Positions 9,780-20,620 of a DNA stretch of 64,000 nt are shown one piece after another. The notes beneath the pieces were generated by a model. It worked only from the letters and a program-made list of their open reading frames with translations, did no database searches and was not told the DNA's origin. Each line of letters starts with the position of its first letter. Positions within the stretch are counted from its first letter, which is position 1. The stretch comes from Entoloma clypeatum (lineage: Eukaryota; Basidiomycota; Agaricomycetes; Agaricales; Entolomataceae), in contig OY751493.1 of NCBI GenBank assembly GCA_963565915.1, positions 1,612,001 through 1,676,000 of the forward strand, given 5' to 3'. The translations under genes and the position numbers were made by a program.

Positions 9780-11417
9780 TCGATTGTTAGGCGCCCGCGC
9801 TTTTCGTCAATCCGTGCTGGTTGTAGTAGCACAGTAGCATCCAACACATCCTCTGTGCAGGTCTGGGTCTTTGACCTTGCGTTGATACTACGATCTTGTC
9901 CTTCATGCCTCGCAAGAAGCCTTCCAAGCAGCAGAATGCACCTAGTGTGCCCGTTCCTGGCGTTCCCCCCCGTAACAATGATCTTCTCCCAGATAATCAT
10001 CCTCTCCACAAATACTTGGTTCGCCCCGTTTTTGCCAATATAGAACACACCGATTTCCTCAGCAATCTCGAACGTTCATTCTGCATGGACACCGTGAAAT
10101 ACTACTTTCGCGAGTCCCCTTTCACCTTTGCTGAACTATCCCCAACATTCCAAAACTGTCTAAAGTACTTCTCGTCATGGATTGACCATTACACATAACA
10201 CCAACAGTTGGCAAACTCGTCCACCCAGACACCTTCACCACCCCCTCCCCCACCAGCACCAGCTGCCCGCCAGTCCTGCTCGATGCAGACTCTCCCTCCC
10301 ATGCACAAGGCACGTTCCTCGCAAACGCCTCATGCCCCCCACGCCTCTGCAGCAGCCCAGACCTCTGGTCCAGACCCGCTACAAGCGCCCACCCTTTCCT
10401 CTGTGCCTTCCCAGGTGCCGCCTCGTGCTTGCGCTTCTGTGGCAGTCCAGGCCTCAGCCCTAGACCCACAAACGCCCACACCTCTAGCACCTCCCCCGGC
10501 GCCTTCATCTCCCACACGCTCCTACGCCTCTGTGGCCTCCACTTCCCCCGCACCCTCTCGTGCCCCCTCTCCCCCCTGTTCCTGTCCTGAAAGGGCCTTC
10601 AGTGGCTCCTCCATCAGCTCATGAATGGCGACCCCTCCCTTTGGCAAGAGACATCATCAGTCTCCACCCAGATCGCCCCACCCCCTGCCATCCAAACCGG
10701 CACCTGTCTCCTGCTCTTCAAGACCCTTGAGTCCTGAGCCCCCTCGTGCATCTGCCCCCAAATGCGGCGGCCCACCTCCCCCTCCCCAGAAGGCTTTCTC
10801 CCCTTTGCTTCTGCCTTTTCCCCCCAGGATGCACTCTCCATGCCCTCCCTCTCCCCCCTTTCTTCCCCTACATGGGACCCCCACCAGGATTGCCACAACC
10901 ATGGCCCTCCTTTCTCCCCGTGTTCTTGAAGAACTTCAACCCGAAGGCTGCGCCTCAACCCGCCCCCTCTGTTCCCCTTGCCTCCCGCTCGTCCGGCCTG
11001 TCCAAGGTCACGCTCCCACTGATCTGATGGGCCGCCAATGGGATCCCAACGATTACATGGCAAATGTTCTCGTCCCCTTCTGTCTGAAGTCTTTTCTTTC
11101 TTTCATGTATAAGGAATGGGCTAGCACCCCCATACGTCTCTCTTCCTGGTTTTTGTTTTGTCCTACTTTTCTATATACAACACATCACCTACAACACGCT
11201 GTCTCAATATCCTTTCACGGATGTTTCAGTGTCCATCTCTATCCTTTACTTATCGGATACGCACATAGGCTGTCCCCAGAGGGCCTTACTCTACCATGCT
11301 ACTCATACCGTGGTCCCTGCTTAGAAGTAGTGGTTACCCCTTGTACCTACTAGTACAGACTGGACTGCAATCAGGCGCCGGTATATAAATTGAGGTTTTT
11401 TTTTTTTTTAAAAAAAA
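9780..11417 (+). mobile_element. 1638-bp insertion, copy B
   Basis: Inserted between GACA (9776-9779) and GACA (11418-11421). The homologous place in GTGTT copy E reads ...AAGTAGACAGGTTATAAAT without it, so the boundaries and a 4-bp target duplication are seen directly. It is almost identical to copy A (450-2087). It ends with a TATATAAATTGAGG box, a T-run and an A-run. Confidence 0.8.
9905..11353 (+). pseudogene. Proline-rich ORF of the 1638-bp insertion (copy B, two internal stops)
   Basis: Same frame as in copy A. It has the shared TGA at 10622-10624 and a private stop TAA at 10196-10198, where copy A has GAA. One CGA-to-CAA change (Arg to Gln) is also seen. The product, if any, is a low-complexity Pro-rich protein with a charged N-terminus; no known domain was recognised. 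Confidence 0.45.
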
Positions 11418-12582
11418 GACAGATTATAAATAAAATGTATAAATATATTCTGGCCTTTTCAGCATCTGTGCCCCTCATTGCAGAGTCAGCAATGGGTGGA
11501 TGCGTTGTTTTGACATTGGATGGCGCGCATCATGTGCACATCAAATGTGTCAAATATATGTAAACAAACTCAAAAAACATCGCATTTCTCCTTAATATGG
11601 CTACACAGGAGGAAGTCAGCTTACAGACTATATCAATTATGTAGCAGAGTATCATATGTCAATAAATATGTGTTGATTTTATGGAATGATGCCACAGATT
11701 TTAAGTCATAGAGGTGCCATGCTCTACACCAAATAATAGTAAACAATGCGCAAAATGCATCGCGCAGGCACGCACAGTGCCTTCCTCATGGCCTAATAAT
11801 AGTTTGAAAGTGATAGAACTACTTATGGGATATGTATTCACCTCCTGACACACTTTGTATAATTTTTAGAAGTCTAGATAAGATAGAAATAATGAAATGT
11901 GCTATATCTCCCCAAGGAATGAACCAAATTTGAAAAACAAATGTGCTATAAGATCCCCTGAATGTGGAGAATCCAAAGCTGGAATAAAATTTTTTGGTCA
12001 GATTTTCGACCTATTTTGTTCATATTCACCTTATTAAGTTGTTGAATTTCACTTGAAGGGTCTGAATAGGTTTATATACAATGTTTCAATAGTATATATA
12101 CAGTATATTTGGAGTACAAGTATTGTGGAAAGGAGGAAGCCAGGAAATGTTGTTTTTTGTGTTTGAAAACACCATGCCACACTGTTCATCATGATTTACA
12201 GTGTGGTTTGATGTATCATTTTGGAGTACAGACTTTCTACCATACATAGCTGATGTATTTAACTTTATATATACTTACTATAATTTTCTAAATATCTCTA
12301 CATAAGTTAAGATCTGTTTTTAAGGCTTGTGGTGCCACGGTTTGAGCATCAAGGGTGTGAGTTTCGACAATGTGCATTGCTTGGCAATTGCTGAAACTCG
12401 AACCATAAATTGATGGACAGCAAAACCTTCCCACACTTTTCTTTTCCCCCACCTCCGCCCAACAGCCACCACTCATGCCCAATGGCCCCCACTCATGTCC
12501 AATGGCTGCCTCTAATGCCCAATGCCGTCCACTCGCACCCAATGCCATCCCTTGAAGCTCAACAGCCCCCACTTCTGCCCAA
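11418..12582 (+). repeat. GTGTT element copy B, body and minisatellite end
   Basis: AT-rich body (11418-12400), then a CCCAATGGC-type minisatellite (about 12455-12582). It is homologous to 26818-27511 joined to the reverse complement of 30620-30886, and to 52740-53830. At 12583 it joins abruptly to the 3' end of another copy of the 1638-bp insertion, so B and C form a direct tandem pair. No gene was seen. Confidence 0.7.
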
Positions 12583-12754
12583 CCAGACTGGACTGCAATC
12601 AGGCGCCGCTATATAAATTGAGGTTTTTTTTTTTTTTAAAAAAAAGACAGATTATAAATAAAATGTATGAATATATTCTGGCCTTTTCAGCATCTGTGCC
12701 CCTCATTGCAGAGTCAGCAATGGGTGGATGCGTCGTTTCGACATTGGATGGCGC
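12583..12754 (+). repeat. GTGTT element copy C, left part, with a 5'-truncated 1638-bp insertion end
   Basis: 12583-12642 repeats the last bases of the insertion (GACTGGACTGCAATCAGGCG, TATATAAATTGAGG, T-run, A-run). The element body follows to the target site GCGC (12751-12754) of Gyp-G and resumes at 26818. Confidence 0.75.
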
Positions 12755-14036
12755 TGAAACAAAGGAAGTGAGTCTGGGGATGAGCGCGAGCGATATCTCT
12801 ATCACACACACAAACACCAAACACAACAACGAAGACCGAACAAGTCTCACGATGCGTACTTCTCAATCAATATAGTTCGGGGTGATGAGTGGGATCACTC
12901 AGGATGTGACTCTTTCAAACAACAATTGAATAACTCGTTTAGCGATGGCTCAATAAGTCTTGAACAAGACTTAGAGATAGTTCTCAATAGATAATGAACC
13001 GAGGTTTGTGATTTCCTAACCAACAAGACTTCGCGAACACGATCTCGACCGAATACGAACACGACAATGACCAATACGACTGATAGATAACACAATTTGA
13101 TGATTGACAAGTTCTCGAACACACAAAACACAATCGCGACTGACTTCCGATGCAAACCAAATGATCTTGAGGCTTCAATGATACTCGCGAATGACGACAG
13201 ATGCACAAGACAAATGCTATCAATTCTGGGGCACAATCTAACCTACCTATCTACGACAAAACTACGAGATTTTATACATGAGCAGCAATAAATATAGAAA
13301 AAGGTTGCATGTGGTATCAATAAATGGTATCCAGTCAAATGACCTCCACTAAAGTCGTTTCGATGCGCCCATGTGGTAGACAACGCCACAGGTACGCCTC
13401 TTTTCCATATCCGAACCTCTGCCGTACTGGAGAGGCCACTATTTCAATAACTTGGTTTTGCGATGTACCCGGGACGATGCTGACTAGTTACCGTGAGGTA
13501 TCAACTGCATCAATTAAGGGTCGCCTCGGTAAGCCACCCATCAGATTCGATCTCTATCAAAGTTCACCATACAGTAAGATCACATTGATCGCGATGTATC
13601 AAACCCGATCTCGGTCTGTATCATCCGATGTCATTTCGATATTCCCGATACGGACAATTTGGACGTGAAGGGCAGTGCATGTTGACCAAACCTCTCGCGA
13701 GAATGTCTCTGGTCAAGCCCCGACGTATAGTAGACAGTGCTAGTGTCATCGATAATTCCAATATAACCCATCTCCTTGTTTCACGCTTCGTCGCGAGAGG
13801 CACTCAATAGTCTTTTCTATCTCGCGAGACAATCCCATAGCTCTCGAGTATCATAGCTAAGCCCATAGTGGTGACCAGCGCTATGTCCTACATTGCCAGG
13901 GTCGCTGGTCTCTCTCTAACGTCGCCACTAAGTCCTCAGAATCGGAGCTCATCTAGGACTCTCTATATCCCTTAGAGATAGTGTGAAAGGGTGCAAATGC
14001 GCAGATTTTAGGCCTAGACGCAGCACGGCCTTATCA
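12755..14036 (-). repeat. 3' LTR of Gyp-G
   Basis: 1282 bp, TGAAAC...TTATCA. I noticed five differences from the partner at 25536-26817, all transitions and four at CpG. It contains seven TCGCGA palindromes. The short open frames inside are not genes. Confidence 0.93.
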
Positions 14037-14396
14037 TCTTCCCCACACTAAATCCTGACTGTCCCAGTCAATCCTATCTAACGACAGCGATATGACCAGT
14101 CCACTCTAGCACCGTTTTCATATATTCGAGTTCCACCCCAAAACATGTTTCTCGCGACACGATCCCATTTGACACACCGCACTGTGGACACACAAAGTCC
14201 GCACTCGGCCCCCACTGGCCTCATGTTCGCCTATACCAAGTAATATCAAAGGTTTGCCGTTCTCGTGACCTAACTCCACACTGATGGATCTTGACAGATA
14301 AATTTTCTCCGCAGTAGCCTTGCGAGACTTCCAATTCCCATAAAGGCTGGGGCATTCTTCCTCATTCTCCAGTTCTCACTTTTCCTCCCATTCAAC

Positions 14397-16041
14397 ATGA
14401 CCACTTCTTCGAACGAGCTCTACACTCGTCTTTCCAAGTTCGAGGTCGAACTCAATATCCTCACCGATCTCAACTGACTCCGCAAGTCCGGAGAAGCATG
14501 GGTTCAGGAAATCTTATTCGAACTTCACGATACACTGGTAAGTCATGCTCGCGAAACCCTGTTTCCTACTAAAACATTCCTTCTTTCAGGTCGCGGCTGC
14601 AGGTTGTGTGGACGACTATGCCGAGCGGCTCTTAAACACCATCACGTACAACTTATACCACGCTGGCTACACGATGGACCGCTGCTGGTGGAAATGGTGG
14701 CCCGACCTTCATGGGCAAACCCTCCAAGACCTCCCCGAGGTGAGTTGTCTGCTTATTTGCTTTGCTAATTCCCACATTATATTTATGCAGGATCGCCTAC
14801 TGGAAGAGGACGAGGCCGTCCCCGTCCCTAAACCATCCATCTCTAGCGGGAAACGGCCTGCCAAGCTCATTGCGAAGGCCATAGGGTACATGACGGCCAG
14901 TCCAACTTCACCCCACATCGAGGACCAGGGCAAGTCGACCTCTCGTGCTGCATGATCGAAGCCTGTGACCCGCGCTAGCGGTAAGCGTGCAGCTCCTCAT
15001 TCGCCTCCCAGTCAGGGAGCTCTCAAGGTGAATCTCATGATTATTTCTTTTACTTCTTACTAAATTTCCTTCCAGAAACGTCGCTCCGATATTGGTCGTC
15101 AAGTTTTGCAAGCAGACAGCAAGGACGACGACGTCGAGGTGGTCGGTGCGCACACCCCCGCCAGACCTCAACCCATTGCTACTAGGCCCCGTGTCGTAAC
15201 AGCGCCCGCGGCCACTGAAAAAGTGCCCGTGAGGTCCCCTACTCAGCCCGAACCAAAACCCGCCACGGTTGCGAAAGCACCGCAGGTCGACGCAAAAGAG
15301 GGTACTGCCCTCAAGGCAGATGAGTTGTGACAACTCCGTGTTGCATTGCCCGTTATGGTACATTTTCTTTCTTCCTGACTCAATTTATAGTTAACTATGC
15401 CTTTTCTTAGCCCAGCCTTCCCTGCCTCGTTTGCGCCAGTGGACCAAGTGCGGCTCGCTGCCGTTTCCAAGGTTGGGGCAGGAAGTGCTCCAACTGCCAG
15501 AGCGGCAGTCGGATAGGGTGCTCTTTCGAGGTGAGTGGTGAATGTGCGGAACTCCTCGCGACCATGGCCCATGCCTTTGGTCAATCGAGCACAGCTGGTG
15601 CGTCCTACCATCTGCCCTCTTTTACTAGCTGCTAACAATTTATTTCCAGCCATCCGCGAGACCCTTGTCGACATCCATGCCTCAACTGCTCTCCACTTCC
15701 ACCTCTCGGAAGCCTTGTCGGCCATCACCACTCGTCGCGAACGGTCCATTACCCTCTTCCTTCACCAGCTGGCTCAGCTGTATCGTCGTGAGGGTGACTT
15801 TCCTCAGGGCCTGGTAGCTGACGAGGCAGCTCGCCAGGAGCTCTTCGAAGTCTTCAGCCTCGCTCGATTCGACCCTCCCGCTGGTCAACAGCCCTCCCGC
15901 GAGAATCCTGTCTTCGTCAAGAAGGTTGCGCCTGTCTGGAAATTGGACTCGGCTTCTGACGAGGACTCTCCTGTGGAGGAAGATGCCAATGAAGTCGCGA
16001 AGGATCTGTTCGTTCAGGGGTCGTCTCGCGATGTTGCCTAG
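14397..16041 (+). pseudogene. Antisense gene 1 of Gyp-G: six-cysteine zinc-cluster protein (three TGA stops)
   Basis: Six exons give one continuous frame of 462 codons: 14397-14537, 14590-14739, 14791-15027, 15076-15357, 15411-15597, 15650-16041. All introns are GT-AG, about 48-53 nt. Codons 275-307 encode C-X2-C-X8-C-X8-C-X2-C-X7-C, close to the fungal Zn2Cys6 binuclear cluster. A basic KKRR segment precedes it. After it come a helical region and an acidic stretch (SASDEDSPVEEDANE) at the C-terminus. The likely role is a nuclear DNA-binding regulator (inference). Three in-frame TGAs (14475, 14953, 15328) break it; two fit CGA and one fits TGG. It lies on the strand opposite gag-pol. Confidence 0.65.
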
Positions 16042-16410
16042 GTACTGCGGGCCTTCTTTCTTTTTTATATTTGCACATGTCGCGGGCTATACGCCCTTAT
16101 ATTTTCTCTGTATTCACTCGCTGCGGGCTTACGCCCAATATATTGCTTTTCTTCAATCTTTGATTAAGTCCATTAAGGGCCTCCTGCTCAGAACTAAAGT
16201 ATTACTAAGTCTATCGCGAAGACGTTGGACGACGTCTTGTTTTACTTTGATTGTTATGCTGCATGGCACTTCAGGGGTTCGGTATATCTATTTGATGGTG
16301 ATTATGTCTTTCTGATATCTCCTTCCGAGATTCCACTCTTTCATGTTCTGTTTCATTTATGGCGATTTGAGGTTCGCAATTGTACTGGAACAGGCTTGCG
16401 ACCCCCCACT

Positions 16411-16423
16411 CCCCCACACTAAA
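16411..16423 (-). other. Second polypurine-tract-like copy in Gyp-G
   Basis: CCCCCACACTAAA here repeats CCCCACACTAAA at 14041-14052, beside the 3' LTR. On the gag-pol strand both read as a purine-rich TTTAGTGTGGGG tract. This one lies between antisense genes 1 and 2. Confidence 0.45.
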
Positions 16424-16628
16424 GAATACAACTCTCTGAGTTGGACATCGCTCTATTCTGTGAAGGCAAGACCAGCATCGCGAAGCTCCCCCTGTCGACT
16501 ATCACAAGGGCTGACTATCCCCTCGTAGAGGGAACCGCCGTGCCTAACCACGCAATCCTGGGTGCCACTACCATCTGGTATAGCATGGCCTCCAAAAAAA
16601 ACTTTCCTTACTAAGTCGCCAGGGAAGC

Positions 16629-16636
16629 TATAAAAG
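16629..16636 (+). promoter_or_regulatory. TATA box of antisense gene 2
   Basis: TATAAAAG, 100 nt upstream of the ATG at 16736, on the strand opposite gag-pol. Position and sequence fit a Pol II TATA element; no start site can be seen. Confidence 0.45.
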
Positions 16637-16735
16637 CCCGCGACCACTCAAAGAGTAAACGCCACCCTCACCCTAGCACAAATCAACCCCGCTAGACAAA
16701 CTTGCCCTCGGGTCACACACCGCCTCTAAAAAAAG

Positions 16736-18097
16736 ATGTCTAACGAAGACAAAACCCAGGCCGTGAAAAAGGTCTTAGCCTCGCTCATCGGTTCATTCCC
16801 GGAAGATCCCCAGGCACCTGCCAAGAAGCTGCCAACCTGCTCCGAGGCATACCTCATCTGTCGGTATGCATATGACAACCTCAAAGTACGTCGCGACAGC
16901 GCACCAAACCTGTTTGACCATTCCAACTATTTTGTCAGCCTCTAAATCTCCGTCATGCACATATTTCCAATGAGTACCTCAAGGACGCACAACTCGCGGA
17001 CCACATTTTTGTAGCTAGGAATGGCCTACAGGCATTTCATGACAAGAACAAGTCTTGGAGACTCCCGCCCATGTTCTTCACCCTCAAGGACATGGTTGCG
17101 TACATACGATACCTGTGTCAAGGACCTACATCCACCAAGGAGACCGCGCCTCCACCTGCAAGTGAGCCTCCGGCCAACAGCGAGAAACCCGAAGTGAGTC
17201 AACGCGAGAGCTGGAGTCCGTCCCCCGCACTAATTGAATGGCTTGACCAGGTCAAGGTAACTGATCCCGACGCCGATCTCAACCTCGATGTCTCTAATAT
17301 CCCGGATGCAAACAGCCCGTCCGCTGCCGCGGAACCCGAACTAACCCAGCTGGGGACAGCGACGACAGCGACGGAAACGCCGAGTGCCCCGTCGAACCTC
17401 ATAAGTGATCGTGAGATGATGAATCTGATCATGAGGTCTGTCATTATTCTTATACTACCTTCTGACTTCCAATGGTATTGAAGCCGCTTCTCACTACTGT
17501 GCAAGAAGATGGACGTCGACCCCAAGACCCTCCATCCCATAACTGTGGATGATGGGTCTGCCAAGAAGTCCGTTACCGCTCCTTTGACGGAGAAGTCATC
17601 GTCTGGCACGGTACGTCGACATACTGCCCCCGACAATCTCTTCTAATTTTCCCCATATCACAGAAAGGGTCTGGGTCGAAGGGCAAATCGGCCCTGGGTC
17701 CCAAATCCAACAAGAAACCGCGGCTGGAGACCAAGGAAGCCCCGTTCAAGGACACAGCGCCAATGGGACCAGCACAAGTGGAGCAGCGAGGTAATTTCCA
17801 CAAAGAAGGTACCGTACTAAATGTCTCCGCCTTCCTCATCCATCGTTAATATGTCACCTCACAGCCGCTCGCTTCGCAATGGACAATCCCCTCGCAAACA
17901 AGATCCTTTCAGAGACTGGGTCGATCCTGGAGATGCCCCTGACTCACACCGAGAAGTCCCTTCGTGACACCGAGGCCCTCGTCCGATCCCAATTTCTTAC
18001 TACAATTTCTTCTCTTGATTACAACTTAAAGTATGCACAATACCTTAAGCAGCGACACAACCTTCTCCTTTCCGAATTGAAGGAGCAGTATGAGTAG
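16736..18097 (+). CDS. Antisense gene 2 of Gyp-G: intact five-exon gene, 377 aa, unknown function
   Basis: Exons 16736-16885, 16939-17435, 17484-17610, 17664-17790, 17865-18097. All junctions are GT-AG and keep one frame with no stop. The N-terminal half is compact and probably globular (for example SEAYLICRYAYDNL, LPPMFFTLKDMVAYIRYL). The middle is Pro/Ser/Glu-rich, followed by a basic KGSGSKGKSALGPKSNKKPR stretch that could be a nuclear signal. The C-terminal 75 residues look like a coiled coil (SLDYNLKYAQYLKQRHNLLL). I do not recognise the family. It is convergent with pol, about 200 nt from the pol stop, and has a TATA box upstream. It is the only long gene in Gyp-G without a break. Confidence 0.72.
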
Positions 18098-18295
18098 ACT
18101 GCCCTTCACCTTTCCTGCCGCAGCAAAAGCCACAGGTCCCCTTGTAGAGGTTTTTACTGTATAGTCCGTAATACAGGTCTTCCTCTGCTGGCACATAGGC
18201 GTTCGATATGATTGCTAAGTCATTCCAACATGGCCCTAGGCCTCGCGAGATTACACCAGTGGTGATTTCCTTCAATGTAAGTCCCGCGAGCCTGG

Positions 18296-19696
18296 TCATT
18301 CCTCATCCGAGCTGGAATCCTCGTCCGAGACAGCCCCCGCGTCATCCACGGTAGCCTCGCGAGGCATATCCTCAAACCTGTCATTCTTATCTAAGTCCAG
18401 CCTTGTTCCGTCGAACCACAGGTCCTCACTGCTGTCCTTAGCAGCCCTGGTCGAATTTTTCAATCCTTCCAATGTCGCTTTTGTAATATCGATGAAGTCT
18501 AACACCCCTTTAGGGACTGCAATGGCACGTCTCGCATGGTAGGGAACAAGTCTGAATGCTGCAACCTTCTCATGCCATACCGACCCATCCAGTTCCGCGA
18601 CGATGTATGCTCCACCTTTATTCCTCGCGACGACCACCATAGGACCGAAGTACCTGGGTTTCATTTTCTTGTCGAGACTATTTTCAACCGCTGTATTGCG
18701 TACTAAAACTAGATCTCTCTCTCTAAAGTCATAATCTCTGATCTTATGCCGGTGCTCTTGCTCATAACGAAGTACCACCGTCATCTTGGCACGTGTAACC
18801 CGCTTACGCATCTCATCAACGTGCACTTGGTGCTTTACGAGCGCATGAGCCCTAAATCCGATCAGGTCCGCCATTGACAGCGGCCCATCTGGAAGTTTCA
18901 CTAGCCACGTCGCCTCGACAATATCTAGGGGAAGGATGGGATGCGCCCCTGTACACACAAAATATGGTGAGCATCCCAAACCCTTCCGAATCGTGATCCT
19001 ATCTGCCCACATCATATGGTGGAAGAACCAGAACCACTTGCCGATATCACCGCCTGTGGCCTTAAACAAAGCCTGACAAACATCCCAATGTGGCCTCTCG
19101 ATCCGTCCATTTGCTCTAGAATTATAAGCCGAGATCATAATCCCCTTAATTCCATACTTCTGTTCTATCCAGGCCAAAGCTTTCTTGAATGGCCCGGCGT
19201 TATCGGTCACAATCATGACCATACCGCCCCACCTACATAGTATGTCTTCGAAGAGCCAATGCCCAACAGTCCTACCCGTTTCTTGCCTTAGCGGCCGCCC
19301 TTCCATCCATGTCGATAGTGCACAGCAGCCGTGAACAATGTATTTACAACCGTTCAACGCCGGCGTCATGTGTAGCGTATCGGCATGTAGGACCTGAAAC
19401 AGACCCGGCCTATGGGTTACCATAGGAGGAATGCGAACCAATGTCTTCTGTCTCAGCTGACATATATGACAAGTCTGGACATATAGGCGAACGTCGCGTT
19501 CATATTCCGGCCACCAGAATCTTTGCGCAATAAGCTCTTTTGTTGCATAGAAGCCGCGGTGCGCAAGGCTATCATGGGATGCCCTCATCATGTACATGCG
19601 ATGCCCCTTTTCGACCACTAGTTTGTGCTTTCCCTCGCTACCTCTTCTATAGAGCCGGCCATCATCAGCGACAAAGAATTGTCTTGCCCGCTGCAT
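18296..19696 (-). CDS. Gyp-G integrase (C-terminal part of Pol)
   Basis: 466 codons. Integrase inserts the cDNA. The HHCC finger has H...AHRG and CHIC, and the DDE core has D in LHADTLHM, D in IVTDNAGPF and E in NGRIERPHWD. A GPY/F-like module (RYFGPMVVVARNKGGAYIV) follows and then an acidic tail (DEDSSSDEE). There is no chromodomain, unlike Gyp-A and Gyp-B. It ends about 200 nt from antisense gene 2 (tail to tail). The frame is separated from RNase H by a break near 19700-19830. Confidence 0.88.
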   Translation of the reverse strand: MQRARQFFVADDGRLYRRGSEGKHKLVVEKGHRMYMMRASHDSLAHRGFYATKELIAQRFWWPEYERDVRLYVQTCHICQLRQKTLVRIPPMVTHRPGLFQVLHADTLHMTPALNGCKYIVHGCCALSTWMEGRPLRQETGRTVGHWLFEDILCRWGGMVMIVTDNAGPFKKALAWIEQKYGIKGIMISAYNSRANGRIERPHWDVCQALFKATGGDIGKWFWFFHHMMWADRITIRKGLGCSPYFVCTGAHPILPLDIVEATWLVKLPDGPLSMADLIGFRAHALVKHQVHVDEMRKRVTRAKMTVVLRYEQEHRHKIRDYDFRERDLVLVRNTAVENSLDKKMKPRYFGPMVVVARNKGGAYIVAELDGSVWHEKVAAFRLVPYHARRAIAVPKGVLDFIDITKATLEGLKNSTRAAKDSSEDLWFDGTRLDLDKNDRFEDMPREATVDDAGAVSDEDSSSDEE

Positions 19697-19828
19697 GAAC
19701 TGTTTATACTGTCAGTCATTCAGGCCGTTTGGTCTCACAAAAGAATCCTCAAGCCAAATCTTGATGTCAGGAATGCGGTCATCCTGCAACTGCGTGGTCA
19801 TCGTGCGATGATCTTCATCATAAGGTTC

Positions 19829-20620
19829 TCACATTGATTCATCCCATTTCAAAGAGTTGTTGGGCAATGCCGGTTCCCCCACGAATTGCGAGAGCGGCCC
19901 GGCCTTACACACTCGCTCAAGATATAATCGTTCAATATTCGATCTCTCGCGAGCGTCAGCAAGCTCTCCCTGGAAGTCTTTAACCAACATAGCCCAAAGA
20001 TAACCACCGCGTGTGTCTATCTTTGTTTTAAACTCATCGAACTCTAATGGGTCATTCTTTTCCGCATTAGGGATACCATTTTCCTTATTGGGATACTCGT
20101 ACCGTGGCGGTCCATCTGGTTCATCCACCCAGTCCTCCTCAATATGATAGGTTTCATCCCCCGGTTGCGCTTCTCGCCTCGATAGACCATTGGGTGTGAA
20201 GGTCTTGCCTGGCACATGCCTTAGTGTGAAGTGGAACATCAAAATGTAATCAATCCACCGGTTTATAGCAGCGTTCGGTCCAAGACCAGGATTATTGAGC
20301 ATCCCCTTGATATACTTCGCATCGGTCTCTATAACCAGGTTCCAACAGCCCAAGAGCCAAAACTTCGCTTCCTTCAATGCGCGAAATAAACCATACAATT
20401 CTCGCTTTGGTTGCGAATATCTCGCCTCACGCTCGTTTAGTGTTATCGATGTGAACTTCGTGTACGTCCTCTTCTTAGAATCACCCTCATCCTCTTGACA
20501 GATATAGAAGCCAACCGCCCGCCACGAGCTGTCTACGCAAAGGACCACCGCACCTCCACCATGATAATCTATTGGCTTGATCGCGGGGGACGCCGCTAAA
20601 GCATCCTTTATGTCTTGCAT
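19829..20620 (-). CDS. Gyp-G RNase H region
   Basis: RNase H fold with VVLCVDSSWRAVGFYICQ (first catalytic Asp), the RELYGLFRALKEAKFWL helix and VIETDAKYIKGML, then the typical DYILMFHFTLRHVPGKTF joint to integrase. RNase H removes RNA from the hybrid during reverse transcription. The piece is an open frame cut from RT by a frameshift near 20610-20660. Confidence 0.82.
   Translation of the reverse strand: MQDIKDALAASPAIKPIDYHGGGAVVLCVDSSWRAVGFYICQEDEGDSKKRTYTKFTSITLNEREARYSQPKRELYGLFRALKEAKFWLLGCWNLVIETDAKYIKGMLNNPGLGPNAAINRWIDYILMFHFTLRHVPGKTFTPNGLSRREAQPGDETYHIEEDWVDEPDGPPRYEYPNKENGIPNAEKNDPLEFDEFKTKIDTRGGYLWAMLVKDFQGELADARERSNIERLYLERVCKAGPLSQFVGEPALPNNSLKWDESM

Noticed and set aside
14475..14477. 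A reassigned or selenocysteine UGA in antisense gene 1
   Set aside because: Fungi of this group lack a known selenocysteine system, and the TGAs fit decayed CGA or TGG; no structure was seen that would support recoding.
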